Part shown: in pieces, positions 17,415 to 25,366 of the stretch
Layout of the letters: the number at the start of each line of letters is the position of its first letter
How positions within the stretch are numbered: the first letter of the stretch is position 1
Assembly (NCBI GenBank): GCA_014240165.1
Contig: JAAZXM010000002.1
Location: 108,952 to 172,951 of the forward strand
From: Myxococcales bacterium
Lineage (GTDB): Bacteria > Myxococcota_A > UBA9160 > UBA4427
DNA: 64,000 nucleotides
Reading direction: 5' to 3'
Notes under the pieces: generated by a model
Told to the model about the DNA's origin: nothing
The model's input: the letters and a program-made list of their open reading frames with translations, nothing else
The model's database searches: none
Translations under genes and position numbers: made by a program

Positions 17415-17657
17415 TTATTCACCCACCATGCGGAGTTCGAGGGGGGAGAGGCGCCCGGTGCCCGCGAGGGAGCGATTTCCGCGGATGAACTCGACCCGGA
17501 ACTCGTGGCCGGCTTCGTGCTCGGTCACCAGAAGCCAGATGTCTTCCCGGGTATAGATCGGGACTTCGCCCATGCGCACCAGGCGATCGCCCGGCTCGAG
17601 CCCCGAGGAGGAAGTCGCCGATGATTTATCCGCGCCTTTGGGGCACCATCGGCCCAG
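17415..17657 (-). pseudogene. remnant of a PDZ-domain protein (C-terminal end only)
   Basis: Open minus-strand frame of about 80 codons with the PDZ signature SSGLEPGDRLVRMGEVPIYT, then EDIWLLVTEHEAGHEFRVEF and a short tail. A TGA at 17658-17660 closes the frame upstream, and the only usable start (ATG, 17573) would remove the first half of the PDZ fold. The neighbouring plus-strand MgtC gene begins at once beyond it. This looks like the surviving 3' end of a longer protease or secretion-type gene. A short expressed peptide cannot be excluded. Confidence 0.45.
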
Positions 17658-17719
17658 TCACTCTCGGCCGGCACCGGGTGGAGAGGCCGGGGAGCCAAGC
17701 TTCCAGCAAGGAGATGGGC

Positions 17720-18217
17720 ATGAGTATTTTCGACCCTTCCGCGGCGGAATTCTGGACTCGCGTAGGCGTGGCCATCGCTTCGGCGGGGCTCATCGGCTTC
17801 GAACGCCAGATGCGTGGCAAACCGGTGGGCGTACGCACGAGCATCCTGATCTGCCTGGGAACGTCGATCTTCGTCGAACTCGGGGTGGCCTCGGGCAACG
17901 CGCAGGCCGACCCCACCCGGGTCATTGGCCAGGTGGTGACCGGAGTCGGTTTCCTCGGAGCAGGGGTGATGCTGGCACGGGGCGGGGTCGTGACGGGCGT
18001 CACCACCGCGGCGGTAATTTGGATCCTCGCGGCCATCGGCGCCTGCATCGGCCTTGGTCACCATGCAGCAGCGCTGGTCTTTTCAGGATTGACCGTTGCA
18101 CTTTTGATCGGGGTGGGCCTGCTCGAAGGGGGCTTCAATCGTCTGCGGACGGGCGTCTATGCCCAGGAAGATGCGGAAGAGCAGCGCGCGGCAGGCGGCA
18201 ACGTCAATTCCGAGTGA
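17720..18217 (+). CDS. MgtC/SapB family membrane protein
   Basis: A 165-residue protein with four to five transmembrane helices and MgtC hallmarks: GLIGFERQMRGKPVGVRTSIL and TGVGFLGAGVMLARGGVVTG. Family members are linked to virulence, magnesium limitation or ATP synthase control in pathogens, but in free-living bacteria the role is unclear. Two ATGs lie close together (17714 and 17720); AAGGAG abuts the first and is spaced correctly for the second, so 17720 was chosen. Confidence 0.9.
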   Translation: MSIFDPSAAEFWTRVGVAIASAGLIGFERQMRGKPVGVRTSILICLGTSIFVELGVASGNAQADPTRVIGQVVTGVGFLGAGVMLARGGVVTGVTTAAVIWILAAIGACIGLGHHAAALVFSGLTVALLIGVGLLEGGFNRLRTGVYAQEDAEEQRAAGGNVNSE

Positions 18218-18280
18218 GGCGGGTCGCCGCAGTGAAGCGATCGAACTGATCTCTTTTGCGCACGGCATCCAGGAGAGCCG

Positions 18281-18943
18281 ATGAATTCGATTCGCCAGCG
18301 AGCGACCGCAATGTTTCCTTCGGTCATGCTTACGGTGTTGAGCATGGTTCAGGCCCTGGCATTGGAACTGCTTTGGACCCGACTGAGCGAAAGCCCTTTT
18401 CTTTGGGATGGTGGCTGGAACGCAGTGTTGGGCTGGTCCCAGGTTCTGGCGGTGCTTCTCGGCCTGCTGGAGATTTGGCTCTTCTATATAAGCCTTGTGC
18501 TTCGTTTGAGCTGGGTGCCCTCCATGTGGGATTCCGTGGTGCCCTTTGGGATCGGAATCATCGAGTTCACCCTGATTGAATTGACTCGTCCCGATACCAT
18601 CGGCCTCTGGCTATGCACGGCTGCCGTGCTGCTGATCTTCGCGATCCTGGCTGGGCACAGCATTGCCCTACGTGCGCGTCGTCTCGACGAGAACCAGGAA
18701 TTTTTTTCGAATATCTCCAGGGCAAGTCGTCGCGATTTCACTGTGCCCGCGGTTGCGGGAGCGATTCTCGTTGCATTGGGTGTTTCCATTCAATTGATGG
18801 ACGAGCAAGGACTGCTCGCCCTCGCCTCCATTGTTTTTGTCATAGGGCTGATCGCTCAGCAGGCTCAGCTGACACGACGTTTCTGGAAGCAATCGATCAC
18901 AGACGCACCGGAGGAGAGTCCGGACGAAAGCGAAGTGTCCTAG
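18281..18943 (+). CDS. polytopic membrane protein, unknown function
   Basis: A 220-residue protein with six likely transmembrane helices, including VMLTVLSMVQALALELLW, VLGWSQVLAVLLGLLEIWLF, VPFGIGIIEFTLIEL, LWLCTAAVLLIFAILAGHS and AVAGAILVALGVSIQLM. The C-terminus is acidic and cytosolic-looking (DAPEESPDESE). I recognise no family. CAGGAGAGCCG precedes the ATG. It stands alone between MgtC and an LLM oxidoreductase, all on the plus strand. Confidence 0.65.
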   Translation: MNSIRQRATAMFPSVMLTVLSMVQALALELLWTRLSESPFLWDGGWNAVLGWSQVLAVLLGLLEIWLFYISLVLRLSWVPSMWDSVVPFGIGIIEFTLIELTRPDTIGLWLCTAAVLLIFAILAGHSIALRARRLDENQEFFSNISRASRRDFTVPAVAGAILVALGVSIQLMDEQGLLALASIVFVIGLIAQQAQLTRRFWKQSITDAPEESPDESEVS

Positions 18944-19015
18944 GAGGCGCTCGTCTAGAAGTGACCTTCCAAGCCTTGCTCTCTCACTCGGCCGCGAATA
19001 TCAGGGAAACGATTC

Positions 19016-19882
19016 TTGGATTTTTGTATTGCCGTTGCCTACAGCGACCCCCGCCATCTCTGCGAGATCGCAAAAACGGCTGAAGAGTCGGGTTTCGGTG
19101 GGATCGTGATTTCGGATCACGTTGTCCACCCGAAAACGCTCTCCACCCCCTACCCCTACACCCGGGACGGGAGGCCGCGCTGGGAAGCGGACTCGCCGTG
19201 GCCGGACCCGCTCATCGCTGTAGCGGCCATGGCGGCGGTGACCTCTACGATTCGGTTCATCACGAGCGTTCTGGTGCTTCCCTTGCGTCACCCTGTGCTT
19301 GCGGCCAAAAGCGTGGCCACGGCGGCGGTTCTCTCTGGGGACCGCCTGACCCTGGGCGTGGGCGCGGGCTGGATGCGCGAAGAGTTCGAGACCCTGGGAC
19401 AGAATTTCGAAACCCGGGGGCGCCGCCTGGCGGAATCCATCGAGGTTCTGCGCGCGCTCCTCGCGGGCGGCTGGGTGGAGCATCGGGGGGAATTCTTCGA
19501 CTTCGACGCGGTGCAGATGAACCCCGTACCGAGTTCAACGGTCCCGATCTACGGGGGAGGCCTCTCCCCCGCGGCGCTGCGGCGGGCGGCCCAACTCTGT
19601 GATGGCTGGGCTTCGGAAATTCAGACCCGGGATGAATTCGACGGGATTTTATCTCAGCTGCGCGCCTATCGTTCGGAGTCATCCCGCGCCGAGGAGCCCT
19701 TCGGAATCTGTGCCGCGTTGCGCGACGTTTACGATCTCGATGGTTACCGGGCCATGCAGGAGCGCGGGGTCAGCGAATTGATCACCGTGCCCTGGCTCTT
19801 TTACGGAGATGCGGGCCAGTCCTGCCAGCAGAAATGCGACGGCATCCGGCGCTTCGCGGATACGATCATCGCGCGCCTGTAG
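19016..19882 (+). CDS. LLM-class (luciferase-like, probably F420-dependent) oxidoreductase
   Basis: A 288-residue TIM-barrel protein of the luciferase-like monooxygenase superfamily. Motifs: KTAEESGFGGIVISDHVV, IRFITSVLVLPLRHPVLAAK, LTLGVGAGWMREEFETLG and PIYGGGLSPAALRRAAQLCDGW. This pattern is that of TIGR03619-type F420-dependent enzymes. The electron donor (F420 or FMN) cannot be proved here; two deazaflavin-type nitroreductase-family genes near 32-33 kb support F420 use. The start is a TTG preceded by CAGGGAAA. Confidence 0.85.
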   Translation: MDFCIAVAYSDPRHLCEIAKTAEESGFGGIVISDHVVHPKTLSTPYPYTRDGRPRWEADSPWPDPLIAVAAMAAVTSTIRFITSVLVLPLRHPVLAAKSVATAAVLSGDRLTLGVGAGWMREEFETLGQNFETRGRRLAESIEVLRALLAGGWVEHRGEFFDFDAVQMNPVPSSTVPIYGGGLSPAALRRAAQLCDGWASEIQTRDEFDGILSQLRAYRSESSRAEEPFGICAALRDVYDLDGYRAMQERGVSELITVPWLFYGDAGQSCQQKCDGIRRFADTIIARL

Positions 19883-19907
19883 CTGATCCCCAGCTTTTGC
19901 CTGCCCC

Positions 19908-20534
19908 TCAGCGGGGCCTTCCAGGCGGCGTCAATTCGCGGATCAAGGTGTCTTCGAGGAAACCGAGTTCGCGGTTTCGGCTCGGCGGACGCTTGCCTTC
20001 GAGCACGGTGGTTGCGGCGAGCCCGGTGAAGACCGAAATCGCGTAGAGCATCAGGTCGATGCTCTCGCGCCTCGAGGCTTTGCTTTCGGGGAAGAATCGA
20101 AGCCAGATCCGTTTCCACTCATCGAGCATTTCACGCTGCCATGGGATCTCGAGTTCCGGGGGCAAATTGAGCAGGATCTCGAAAGTCGAGCGGTAATGGC
20201 TGCTTCGGAAATGTAGCCAGCTGCGCTCGACGAAAAGCGAGGCGCGCGCCTCGAGGCTTTCGTGCTTATCAGAAGGCGTACCCAGAATGCTTGCAAACGT
20301 CCCGAAGGATTCCTCGAGGGCGGCCAGAAGGATGCCTTCCTTGTCGCCGAAATGGTGTTGGACTGCACCCCATGTGACACCGGCCCGGCGGGCGATTTCA
20401 GCTGCGGTTGTTTTTTGAAAGCCGACTTCGGCGATGCTTTCGACCACAGCATGCAGCACGCGCTCGCGCGTCTCGGCCCTTCGCTCGGCATGGCTTCGGC
20501 GCGGGCGCTCGGAAATCTGTGCAGAAGGGCTCAT
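19908..20534 (-). CDS. TetR family transcriptional regulator
   Basis: A 208-residue regulator with a textbook helix-turn-helix: RERVLHAVVESIAEVGF, TTAAEIARRAGVTWGAVQHH, FGDKEGILLAAL. The C-terminal half is typical of TetR ligand domains. Its start overlaps the stop of the upstream dehydrogenase by four bases, so it is the second gene of a two-gene operon and probably controls it, possibly through the palindromic AT-rich stretch at 21529-21558. Confidence 0.92.
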   Translation of the reverse strand: MSPSAQISERPRRSHAERRAETRERVLHAVVESIAEVGFQKTTAAEIARRAGVTWGAVQHHFGDKEGILLAALEESFGTFASILGTPSDKHESLEARASLFVERSWLHFRSSHYRSTFEILLNLPPELEIPWQREMLDEWKRIWLRFFPESKASRRESIDLMLYAISVFTGLAATTVLEGKRPPSRNRELGFLEDTLIRELTPPGRPR

Positions 20535-21397
20535 CGCCGCGCTTCGTCCTCGACGCCGTAGAGCCGTGCCATGGATTGGGAGACGAGGGAGCCCACGGGC
20601 AGGGCCACTCCGGATTTGCGTGCGAGTTCCAAGGCCCAGGCGAGATCTTTTTCGGCGACCTTCATGTGGTTCTGCATCAGGGCCTGGAAGGCTTCGCTGT
20701 GACGGACCTCCTCGGGAAGTTTATGGCTCGTCAGGTAGCTGACCATCAGATCGGTGAGCTGCCCGTTCGAGCGGCCCGCTTCCTCCAGGATTTCCTGGGG
20801 AAGGCCGATGGCCCGGGCCAGTGCCATGGATTCGTAGGCCGCCGCCCATTGGATATAGGTGATCAAATTGATGCAAAGTTTCAGCTTGGCCCCGCTGCCG
20901 AGTGGCCCGGCATGAATCACGGGAATTTTGCTGGTCGCTGTGAAATAGGGCGCGGCTCTTTCGACATCCGGCGTTTCGCCCCCCACGAGGTAGGTCAGCT
21001 CTTTCTTCTCTGCCCGGGCAGCCCCGCCCGTCACGCAGGCATCCAGCACGGCGATGTCCTTGCTCGAGGCAGCGTCGCGAACGAATTCGGCGGTTTCCGG
21101 CAGGACCGTGCTGTGCACAAGGATGATTCCGCCCGCGCTCATTCCCGCGATCAGCCCATCGTCTCCAGAGACAACCGCGCGAACGTGCGCGTCCTCGGGA
21201 ACGCAAATGCCCACGAGATCCGCGCCCTCGCCCACCGCTCGGGCGTTGGAGGCGGCGCGGGCACCGGCGGCGACGAGTTCGGCCATGGGGGCCTCGTCGA
21301 TATCGTGGACCCAGGTTTCGAAACCCGCCGGGGCGAGGTGGGCGGCGATGGGCTTGCCCTGGTTGCCGAGGCCGATGAAACCAACTCGGATAGCCAT
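20531..21397 (-). CDS. 3-hydroxyisobutyrate dehydrogenase-like NAD(P)-dependent oxidoreductase
   Basis: A 288-residue protein with the beta-hydroxyacid dehydrogenase layout: Rossmann GFIGLGNQGKPIAAHL at the start, ACVTGGAARAEKKELTYLVGG in the substrate region, and GSGAKLKLCINLITY with the catalytic Lys. Enzymes of this family oxidise short beta-hydroxy acids or reduce semialdehydes. The ATG at 21397 is preceded by AGAGGAGACTCC. It forms an operon with the TetR gene. Confidence 0.9.
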   Translation of the reverse strand: MAIRVGFIGLGNQGKPIAAHLAPAGFETWVHDIDEAPMAELVAAGARAASNARAVGEGADLVGICVPEDAHVRAVVSGDDGLIAGMSAGGIILVHSTVLPETAEFVRDAASSKDIAVLDACVTGGAARAEKKELTYLVGGETPDVERAAPYFTATSKIPVIHAGPLGSGAKLKLCINLITYIQWAAAYESMALARAIGLPQEILEEAGRSNGQLTDLMVSYLTSHKLPEEVRHSEAFQALMQNHMKVAEKDLAWALELARKSGVALPVGSLVSQSMARLYGVEDEARR

Positions 21398-21528
21398 GGA
21401 GTCTCCTCTTTTCTGGTTTTCTGGACGTAGACCCTTGGCCCGGGCGCTCTCGGCCCCCTTCGAAGTCCGAAGCAGCGTTGCTGCCCTTGGGAAGGCCCGG
21501 CCCCGCCAATCTCGATCACCTCGAACCC

Positions 21529-21558
21529 TACCATAATTTACATTGCAAGCGAATGGTA
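21529..21558. promoter_or_regulatory. AT-rich inverted repeat, possible operator of the TetR/dehydrogenase operon
   Basis: TACCAT and its exact inverse ATGGTA are separated by 18 bases that include TTTACATTGCAAGCGA. The tract is clearly more AT-rich than its surroundings and lies about 130 bases upstream of the dehydrogenase start, between two divergent transcription units. A regulator site or promoter is likely; which strand it serves is unclear. Confidence 0.35.
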
Positions 21559-21578
21559 TATTGGATAGCGTCGAGGCC

Positions 21579-21698
21579 GTGATCGAGTTCTCCCCCGACG
21601 CCAAAGGCAAGTTTTGGGCGCTTTCGCGCCATGCCCATGGGCTCGCCGCCTTCAAGAACGCATCCCGCTTCTCCAACGCCCACGGTGTTTCCAATGAT
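21579..21698 (+). pseudogene. short remnant resembling a cytochrome P450 N-terminal region
   Basis: A 40-codon stretch reads VIEFSPDAKGKFWALSRHA and then FKNASRFSNAHGVSND. The FWALSRHA...RFSNA.GV pattern is the region after the A helix in bacterial P450s. No further P450 sequence follows in the same frame. The remnant lies directly upstream of the CYP51-ferredoxin gene on the same strand and could be what is left of a second P450. Confidence 0.4.
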
Positions 21699-21777
21699 CC
21701 CGCCGCTCGGGGGCCCCGGGCGAATTCAGTCGACGTCCAGGGCTTTTCTGGGCTTCCGATCTTGCCCGGTGTCCGTC

Positions 21778-23388
21778 ATGGCGCCTGAAGGTCTTCCGGC
21801 ACCGGTGCTCAGGGGGGGCTGGCCCCTGCTCGGTCACCTTGCGTCCCTTCGCAAAAATCCCATCGCGCTTTTTCAGCGGGTGCGCGACGAGTTGGGGGAG
21901 TTGGGAGAGATCAACTTCGCGGGCAATCGCGTGGTCATGATGATGGGCGAGGAGGCCCAGGAAGCTTTTTTCCGCGGGAGCGATGAACAACTCGATCAGG
22001 CCGCGGCCTATCCCTTCATGACGCCTATTTTCGGTCAGGGCGTCGTCTTCGATGGAACCCCGGAACAGCGCAAGCAGGCCCTGCGAAATCAATCACTCAC
22101 CGCAAAATTCATGAAGGGGCACGCCGAGGCGATCTCGGTGGAAGTTCGCCGGATGATGTCGGGGCTGGGGGATCGCGGTGAAATCGATCTGCTCGACTTC
22201 TTTTCCGAGCTGACGGTCTATACCTCCAGCGCGTGTTTGATCGGAAAGGAGTTCAGGGAGGCGCTGACTCCGGAATATTTCCAAGTCTTCTATGAACTCG
22301 AGAAGGGAACCGATGCGATTGCATACGTGAACGCCCATCTTCCCTTGCCAGCATTTCGCGCGCGCGATCGGGCCCGGCAAAGGCTCGTAGGCATGTTGTC
22401 CAAAATTTTCGAGAAGCGGCGAAACGATCCGAATGCGGCACCCGAACTCTTCGATGTATTGCTCGGCCTCGAGGACGAAGACGGAAAGCCCCGCTATTCC
22501 ATCGACCAGATCACCGGCATGTTCATTTCCCTGATGTTCGCCGGGCACCACACGACTTCGGGAAGCGCCGCATGGACCCTGATCGAATTGCTAAGACACC
22601 CTGCCTACCTGCAAAAGGTAGTCTCGGAACTCGATGAACTCTACGCGGACGGGCGCGAAGTGAGCCACCAGGCCCTGCGCGAAATCCCTGAACTCGAGCG
22701 CTCCATACAGGAGGCGCTCCGCCTGCATCCTCCCCTGATCCTGCTGATGCGCAAAGTCGTCTACGATTTTCAATACAAGGGCTATACGATCCCGGCGGGC
22801 AAACTCGTCGGCGTTTCACCGGCTGTTTCCAACCGAATGCCCGAATGCTTCCTCGAGCCCGAACGCTATGACCCGAGCCGATACGAGGAGGGACGCGAGG
22901 AAGATAAGCAGCTATTCGCGTGGATTCCCTTCGGAGCGGGCCGTCACCGCTGCGTGGGGTCGGCCTTTGCGATGATGCAGATCAAGGCCATCTTCAGCGA
23001 CCTGCTTCGCGATTATAGCTTTGAGCTCGCGCAGCCCTCTGGGAGCTATCGGAACGATCACTCGAAGATGGTGGTTCAACTCGAGCAGCCCTGTCGCGTC
23101 CGGTACGAGCGCCGAAATGCGCCCGCGCAAGCGGCGGGCCGGGTGGCGGAAAGTTCGGCTGAGCCCTTGCCGGCGGGTGCCTACCGGGTTCGCGTCGATC
23201 GGGACCTCTGCCAGGGGCACGGTGTCTGCGTCGACGAGGCACCCGGAGCGTTTTCCCTGGACAAGCAGGAAAACAAGGTCAAAGTGATCTTGTCTGGCCT
23301 TTCCGGTGCTGATCATGATCGCGTTCAGCAGGCAGTGAAGCACTGCCCCACCCGGGCGCTTTCCATCGAAGAAGCGATCGAAGAATAA
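21778..23388 (+). CDS. CYP51 (sterol 14-alpha-demethylase type) P450 fused to a 3Fe-4S ferredoxin
   Basis: A 536-residue protein. Residues ~10-445 are closely CYP51-like: DLLDFFSELTVYTSSACLIG, oxygen-binding AGHHTTSG (~255), EALRLHPP, haem loop FGAGRHRCVG with Cys ~392, and the tail SYRNDHSKMVVQLEQP, which resembles M. tuberculosis CYP51 as I remember it. A short linker (~448-468) leads to a ferredoxin with CQGHGVC (Cys478, Cys484) and KHCPTRAL (Cys523), a 3Fe-4S pattern. The same fusion plan is known from Methylococcus capsulatus. A sterol or sterol-like substrate is expected but not proven. Start uncertain: a GTG nine bases upstream is possible. Confidence 0.92.
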   Translation: MAPEGLPAPVLRGGWPLLGHLASLRKNPIALFQRVRDELGELGEINFAGNRVVMMMGEEAQEAFFRGSDEQLDQAAAYPFMTPIFGQGVVFDGTPEQRKQALRNQSLTAKFMKGHAEAISVEVRRMMSGLGDRGEIDLLDFFSELTVYTSSACLIGKEFREALTPEYFQVFYELEKGTDAIAYVNAHLPLPAFRARDRARQRLVGMLSKIFEKRRNDPNAAPELFDVLLGLEDEDGKPRYSIDQITGMFISLMFAGHHTTSGSAAWTLIELLRHPAYLQKVVSELDELYADGREVSHQALREIPELERSIQEALRLHPPLILLMRKVVYDFQYKGYTIPAGKLVGVSPAVSNRMPECFLEPERYDPSRYEEGREEDKQLFAWIPFGAGRHRCVGSAFAMMQIKAIFSDLLRDYSFELAQPSGSYRNDHSKMVVQLEQPCRVRYERRNAPAQAAGRVAESSAEPLPAGAYRVRVDRDLCQGHGVCVDEAPGAFSLDKQENKVKVILSGLSGADHDRVQQAVKHCPTRALSIEEAIEE

Positions 23389-23424
23389 GAAGAGATCGAA
23401 GAAGAGATCGAAGAAGAGATCGAA
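23389..23424 (+). repeat. 12-base tandem repeat GAAGAGATCGAA x3 at the end of the CYP51-ferredoxin gene
   Basis: Three perfect copies follow the TAA stop at 23386-23388 directly, and a degenerate copy precedes the stop inside the gene (IEEAIEE). The copies continue the same reading frame, encoding Glu/Ile-rich repeats until the next TAA at 23428-23430. Loss of the first stop would therefore only lengthen an acidic tail. Confidence 0.85.
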
Positions 23425-23456
23425 GAATAAAATGAAGAATAGAATGAGGAGAAACG

Positions 23457-24017
23457 ATGCCTGGTTTTCCCCGGGATGAGATCGAGGAAATGGTAAACCG
23501 CTGGGTTGCGGCCAATGACGAAGCCGGGGAGAGCGGCGATTGGTCGAAGATGTCTTCCTTTTACACCGAAGACGCGGTGTATAGCTGGAACAACGGTCCG
23601 AAATGGGAATTCGTGGCTCGCGGCCGCCAGGAGATCCACGATTGGGTTTTCGGTACCGAGATGGCGGGGCTCGATCGTTGGACATACCCCTATATGCGCC
23701 GGCTCATCGACGATCAGAAAGGCGAGTTCCTGGGCATCTGGCGCCAGGTGGCGCCGGTGAATGATCCCGACGGCGTGCCCTACGAGATCCGCGGCACCGG
23801 CGGAAGCTGGTTCCGCTATGCGGGTGATTTCAAATGGAGCTGGCAACGTGATTTCTTCGACCACGCCAACGCCGGGGCTGTCTTTGGCGCCATGATGAAG
23901 AACGGTCAATTGTCGGAGCGGATGCAGGAGAGAATGAAGCTCGGGAGCCGGATGCCGGGCTGGACGCGGATGGAGGAATTTGACTGGTTCTCGACCCTGG
24001 AGGACCCGGATGCCTAG
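23457..24017 (+). CDS. SnoaL/NTF2-like protein
   Basis: A 186-residue protein with the NTF2-like fold pattern: EIEEMVNRWVAANDEAGESGDW, SSFYTEDAVYSWN, ARGRQEIHDWVFGTEM and the closing GGSWFRYAGDFKWSWQRDFFDH. Such proteins act as small isomerases, hydrolases or binding proteins for hydrophobic ligands. GAGGAGAAACG precedes the ATG. It follows the CYP51-ferredoxin gene by 68 bases and may be co-transcribed with it and with the next unknown gene. Confidence 0.78.
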   Translation: MPGFPRDEIEEMVNRWVAANDEAGESGDWSKMSSFYTEDAVYSWNNGPKWEFVARGRQEIHDWVFGTEMAGLDRWTYPYMRRLIDDQKGEFLGIWRQVAPVNDPDGVPYEIRGTGGSWFRYAGDFKWSWQRDFFDHANAGAVFGAMMKNGQLSERMQERMKLGSRMPGWTRMEEFDWFSTLEDPDA

Positions 24018-24037
24018 GCGAAGGGGGGCAGGATAGA

Positions 24038-25330
24038 GTGGCCTTGCTCGACGATTACGCCGGTCCCTTCGTGCCGGATGCGGAGCTTTCGAGATTTTCC
24101 CGCCAGGCCTTGGCGGTGCTGGGTCGTGAGTACCTCCTGAACGGTCATTTGCAGGATCGAGTGGGCCTTCCCCTGGTCGCCAAACAATTCGGTGGCAACG
24201 CCTATGTGCGTTTTTCCATCGACGAGTGGATGGCGGCGAGCCCCGTGTACTCCCGGCGAATGCAGCGCGTCATGGGCTTCGAGGGGAACGATGTCGGAAC
24301 GGTCTTCAAGAATTTGCAGCTGGATATCGGCGCGCCGCATCAGTTCATGGATTTCCAATTTCAACTCGATGCAGCGGATTACGGCGAGTTCTGGCTGCCC
24401 CATTGTGGCGCCTTGCTCGATGTCGAGCCCTTCGGCGAGGAGCGCGTCCGGCTCATGTGCCACGACATCGAGGATCCAACCTTCGACGCCACCGCGGCAG
24501 CCGTTAACCCGCGGATGAAAATGCGTCCGATCCACCGGCCGCCGAGGGCATCTCTGGATGCCAAGCCCCATTGCCGATGGTCCGTCTTTATCGATGACGA
24601 GGCGGCACCCAACGAACCCCACCCGAATCTGGGCCGGGTGGAGGGCTCTCGCATAGGCGGAATCGCTGTCGCGGACCCCGAAGAGGATGCTGAGCCCGGG
24701 GGCTGGCAGGATTATTCCGGCGCCTTCGATCCGCTTTTTCAGCTCGAGGATTTCTCGCATCGGGCGCTGGTGGTGGTCAACCAGGAATTTGCGGTGCAGA
24801 GCCATTTGCTCGCGCGCTCGTTCATGCTTTGCGTGGCCCAGCGCTTGGGAGAGGCCCCTTCCGCGGAACTCGGCCGCGCCCAGTGGACGGGAATCGCGGC
24901 GCTGACCGCCGAACGTTTGCGGCGTGCCATGAAGATCCAGGGCGAGGGCATCGAGGATGTGGCCAAGATTTTTCAGATCCACCCCTGTTTCCACCCGAGG
25001 ACCTACCTGGATTTCCGGGTGGAGATCACCGGCTCGCGGCGCGCCCGCTTGACCCTTGCCGATTGTCCAGCCCTGGCCGAAGGCGATGGCTATTCGTGGT
25101 TCGCCGGGTTGGGGCCCGAAGCGCATCCCGCCCTGGATGCCATTGCGCGGGCGATCAACCCCCGCGCGCATTGCCATCCGGTTTCCCCTGGCGAGGAAGG
25201 CGCCCTGGCCTGGGAAGTGGAAATCGATCCCGCTCGTGAACCCTCGCCCCCCCCAGCCGAGCTTCAGTTGGCCAAAATCAGCCGGGGGGCGAATTTTGAA
25301 TTCGAGCGGCGACGCCATCTGCGTGTCTGA
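24038..25330 (+). CDS. unknown protein with two homologous halves
   Basis: A 430-residue protein that I cannot assign. The two halves repeat each other: LSRFSRQALAVLGREYLLNG against LEDFSHRALVVVNQEFAVQS; VFKNLQLDIGAPHQFMDFQF against IFQIHPCFHPRTYLDFRVEI; AAAVNPRMKMRPIH against ARAINPRAHCHPVS; CRWSVFID against LAWEVEID. Each half thus holds a helical region followed by a beta-rich region and an invariant N-P-R segment. It is soluble, without signal peptide. The start is GTG, with GGGGGGCAGG just upstream. It lies between a SnoaL-like gene and an SDR in a co-directional run. Confidence 0.7.
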   Translation: MALLDDYAGPFVPDAELSRFSRQALAVLGREYLLNGHLQDRVGLPLVAKQFGGNAYVRFSIDEWMAASPVYSRRMQRVMGFEGNDVGTVFKNLQLDIGAPHQFMDFQFQLDAADYGEFWLPHCGALLDVEPFGEERVRLMCHDIEDPTFDATAAAVNPRMKMRPIHRPPRASLDAKPHCRWSVFIDDEAAPNEPHPNLGRVEGSRIGGIAVADPEEDAEPGGWQDYSGAFDPLFQLEDFSHRALVVVNQEFAVQSHLLARSFMLCVAQRLGEAPSAELGRAQWTGIAALTAERLRRAMKIQGEGIEDVAKIFQIHPCFHPRTYLDFRVEITGSRRARLTLADCPALAEGDGYSWFAGLGPEAHPALDAIARAINPRAHCHPVSPGEEGALAWEVEIDPAREPSPPPAELQLAKISRGANFEFERRRHLRV

Positions 25331-25366
25331 ACCGGCGAGGCTTGACCCTTTGCCAGGAGAAATACG

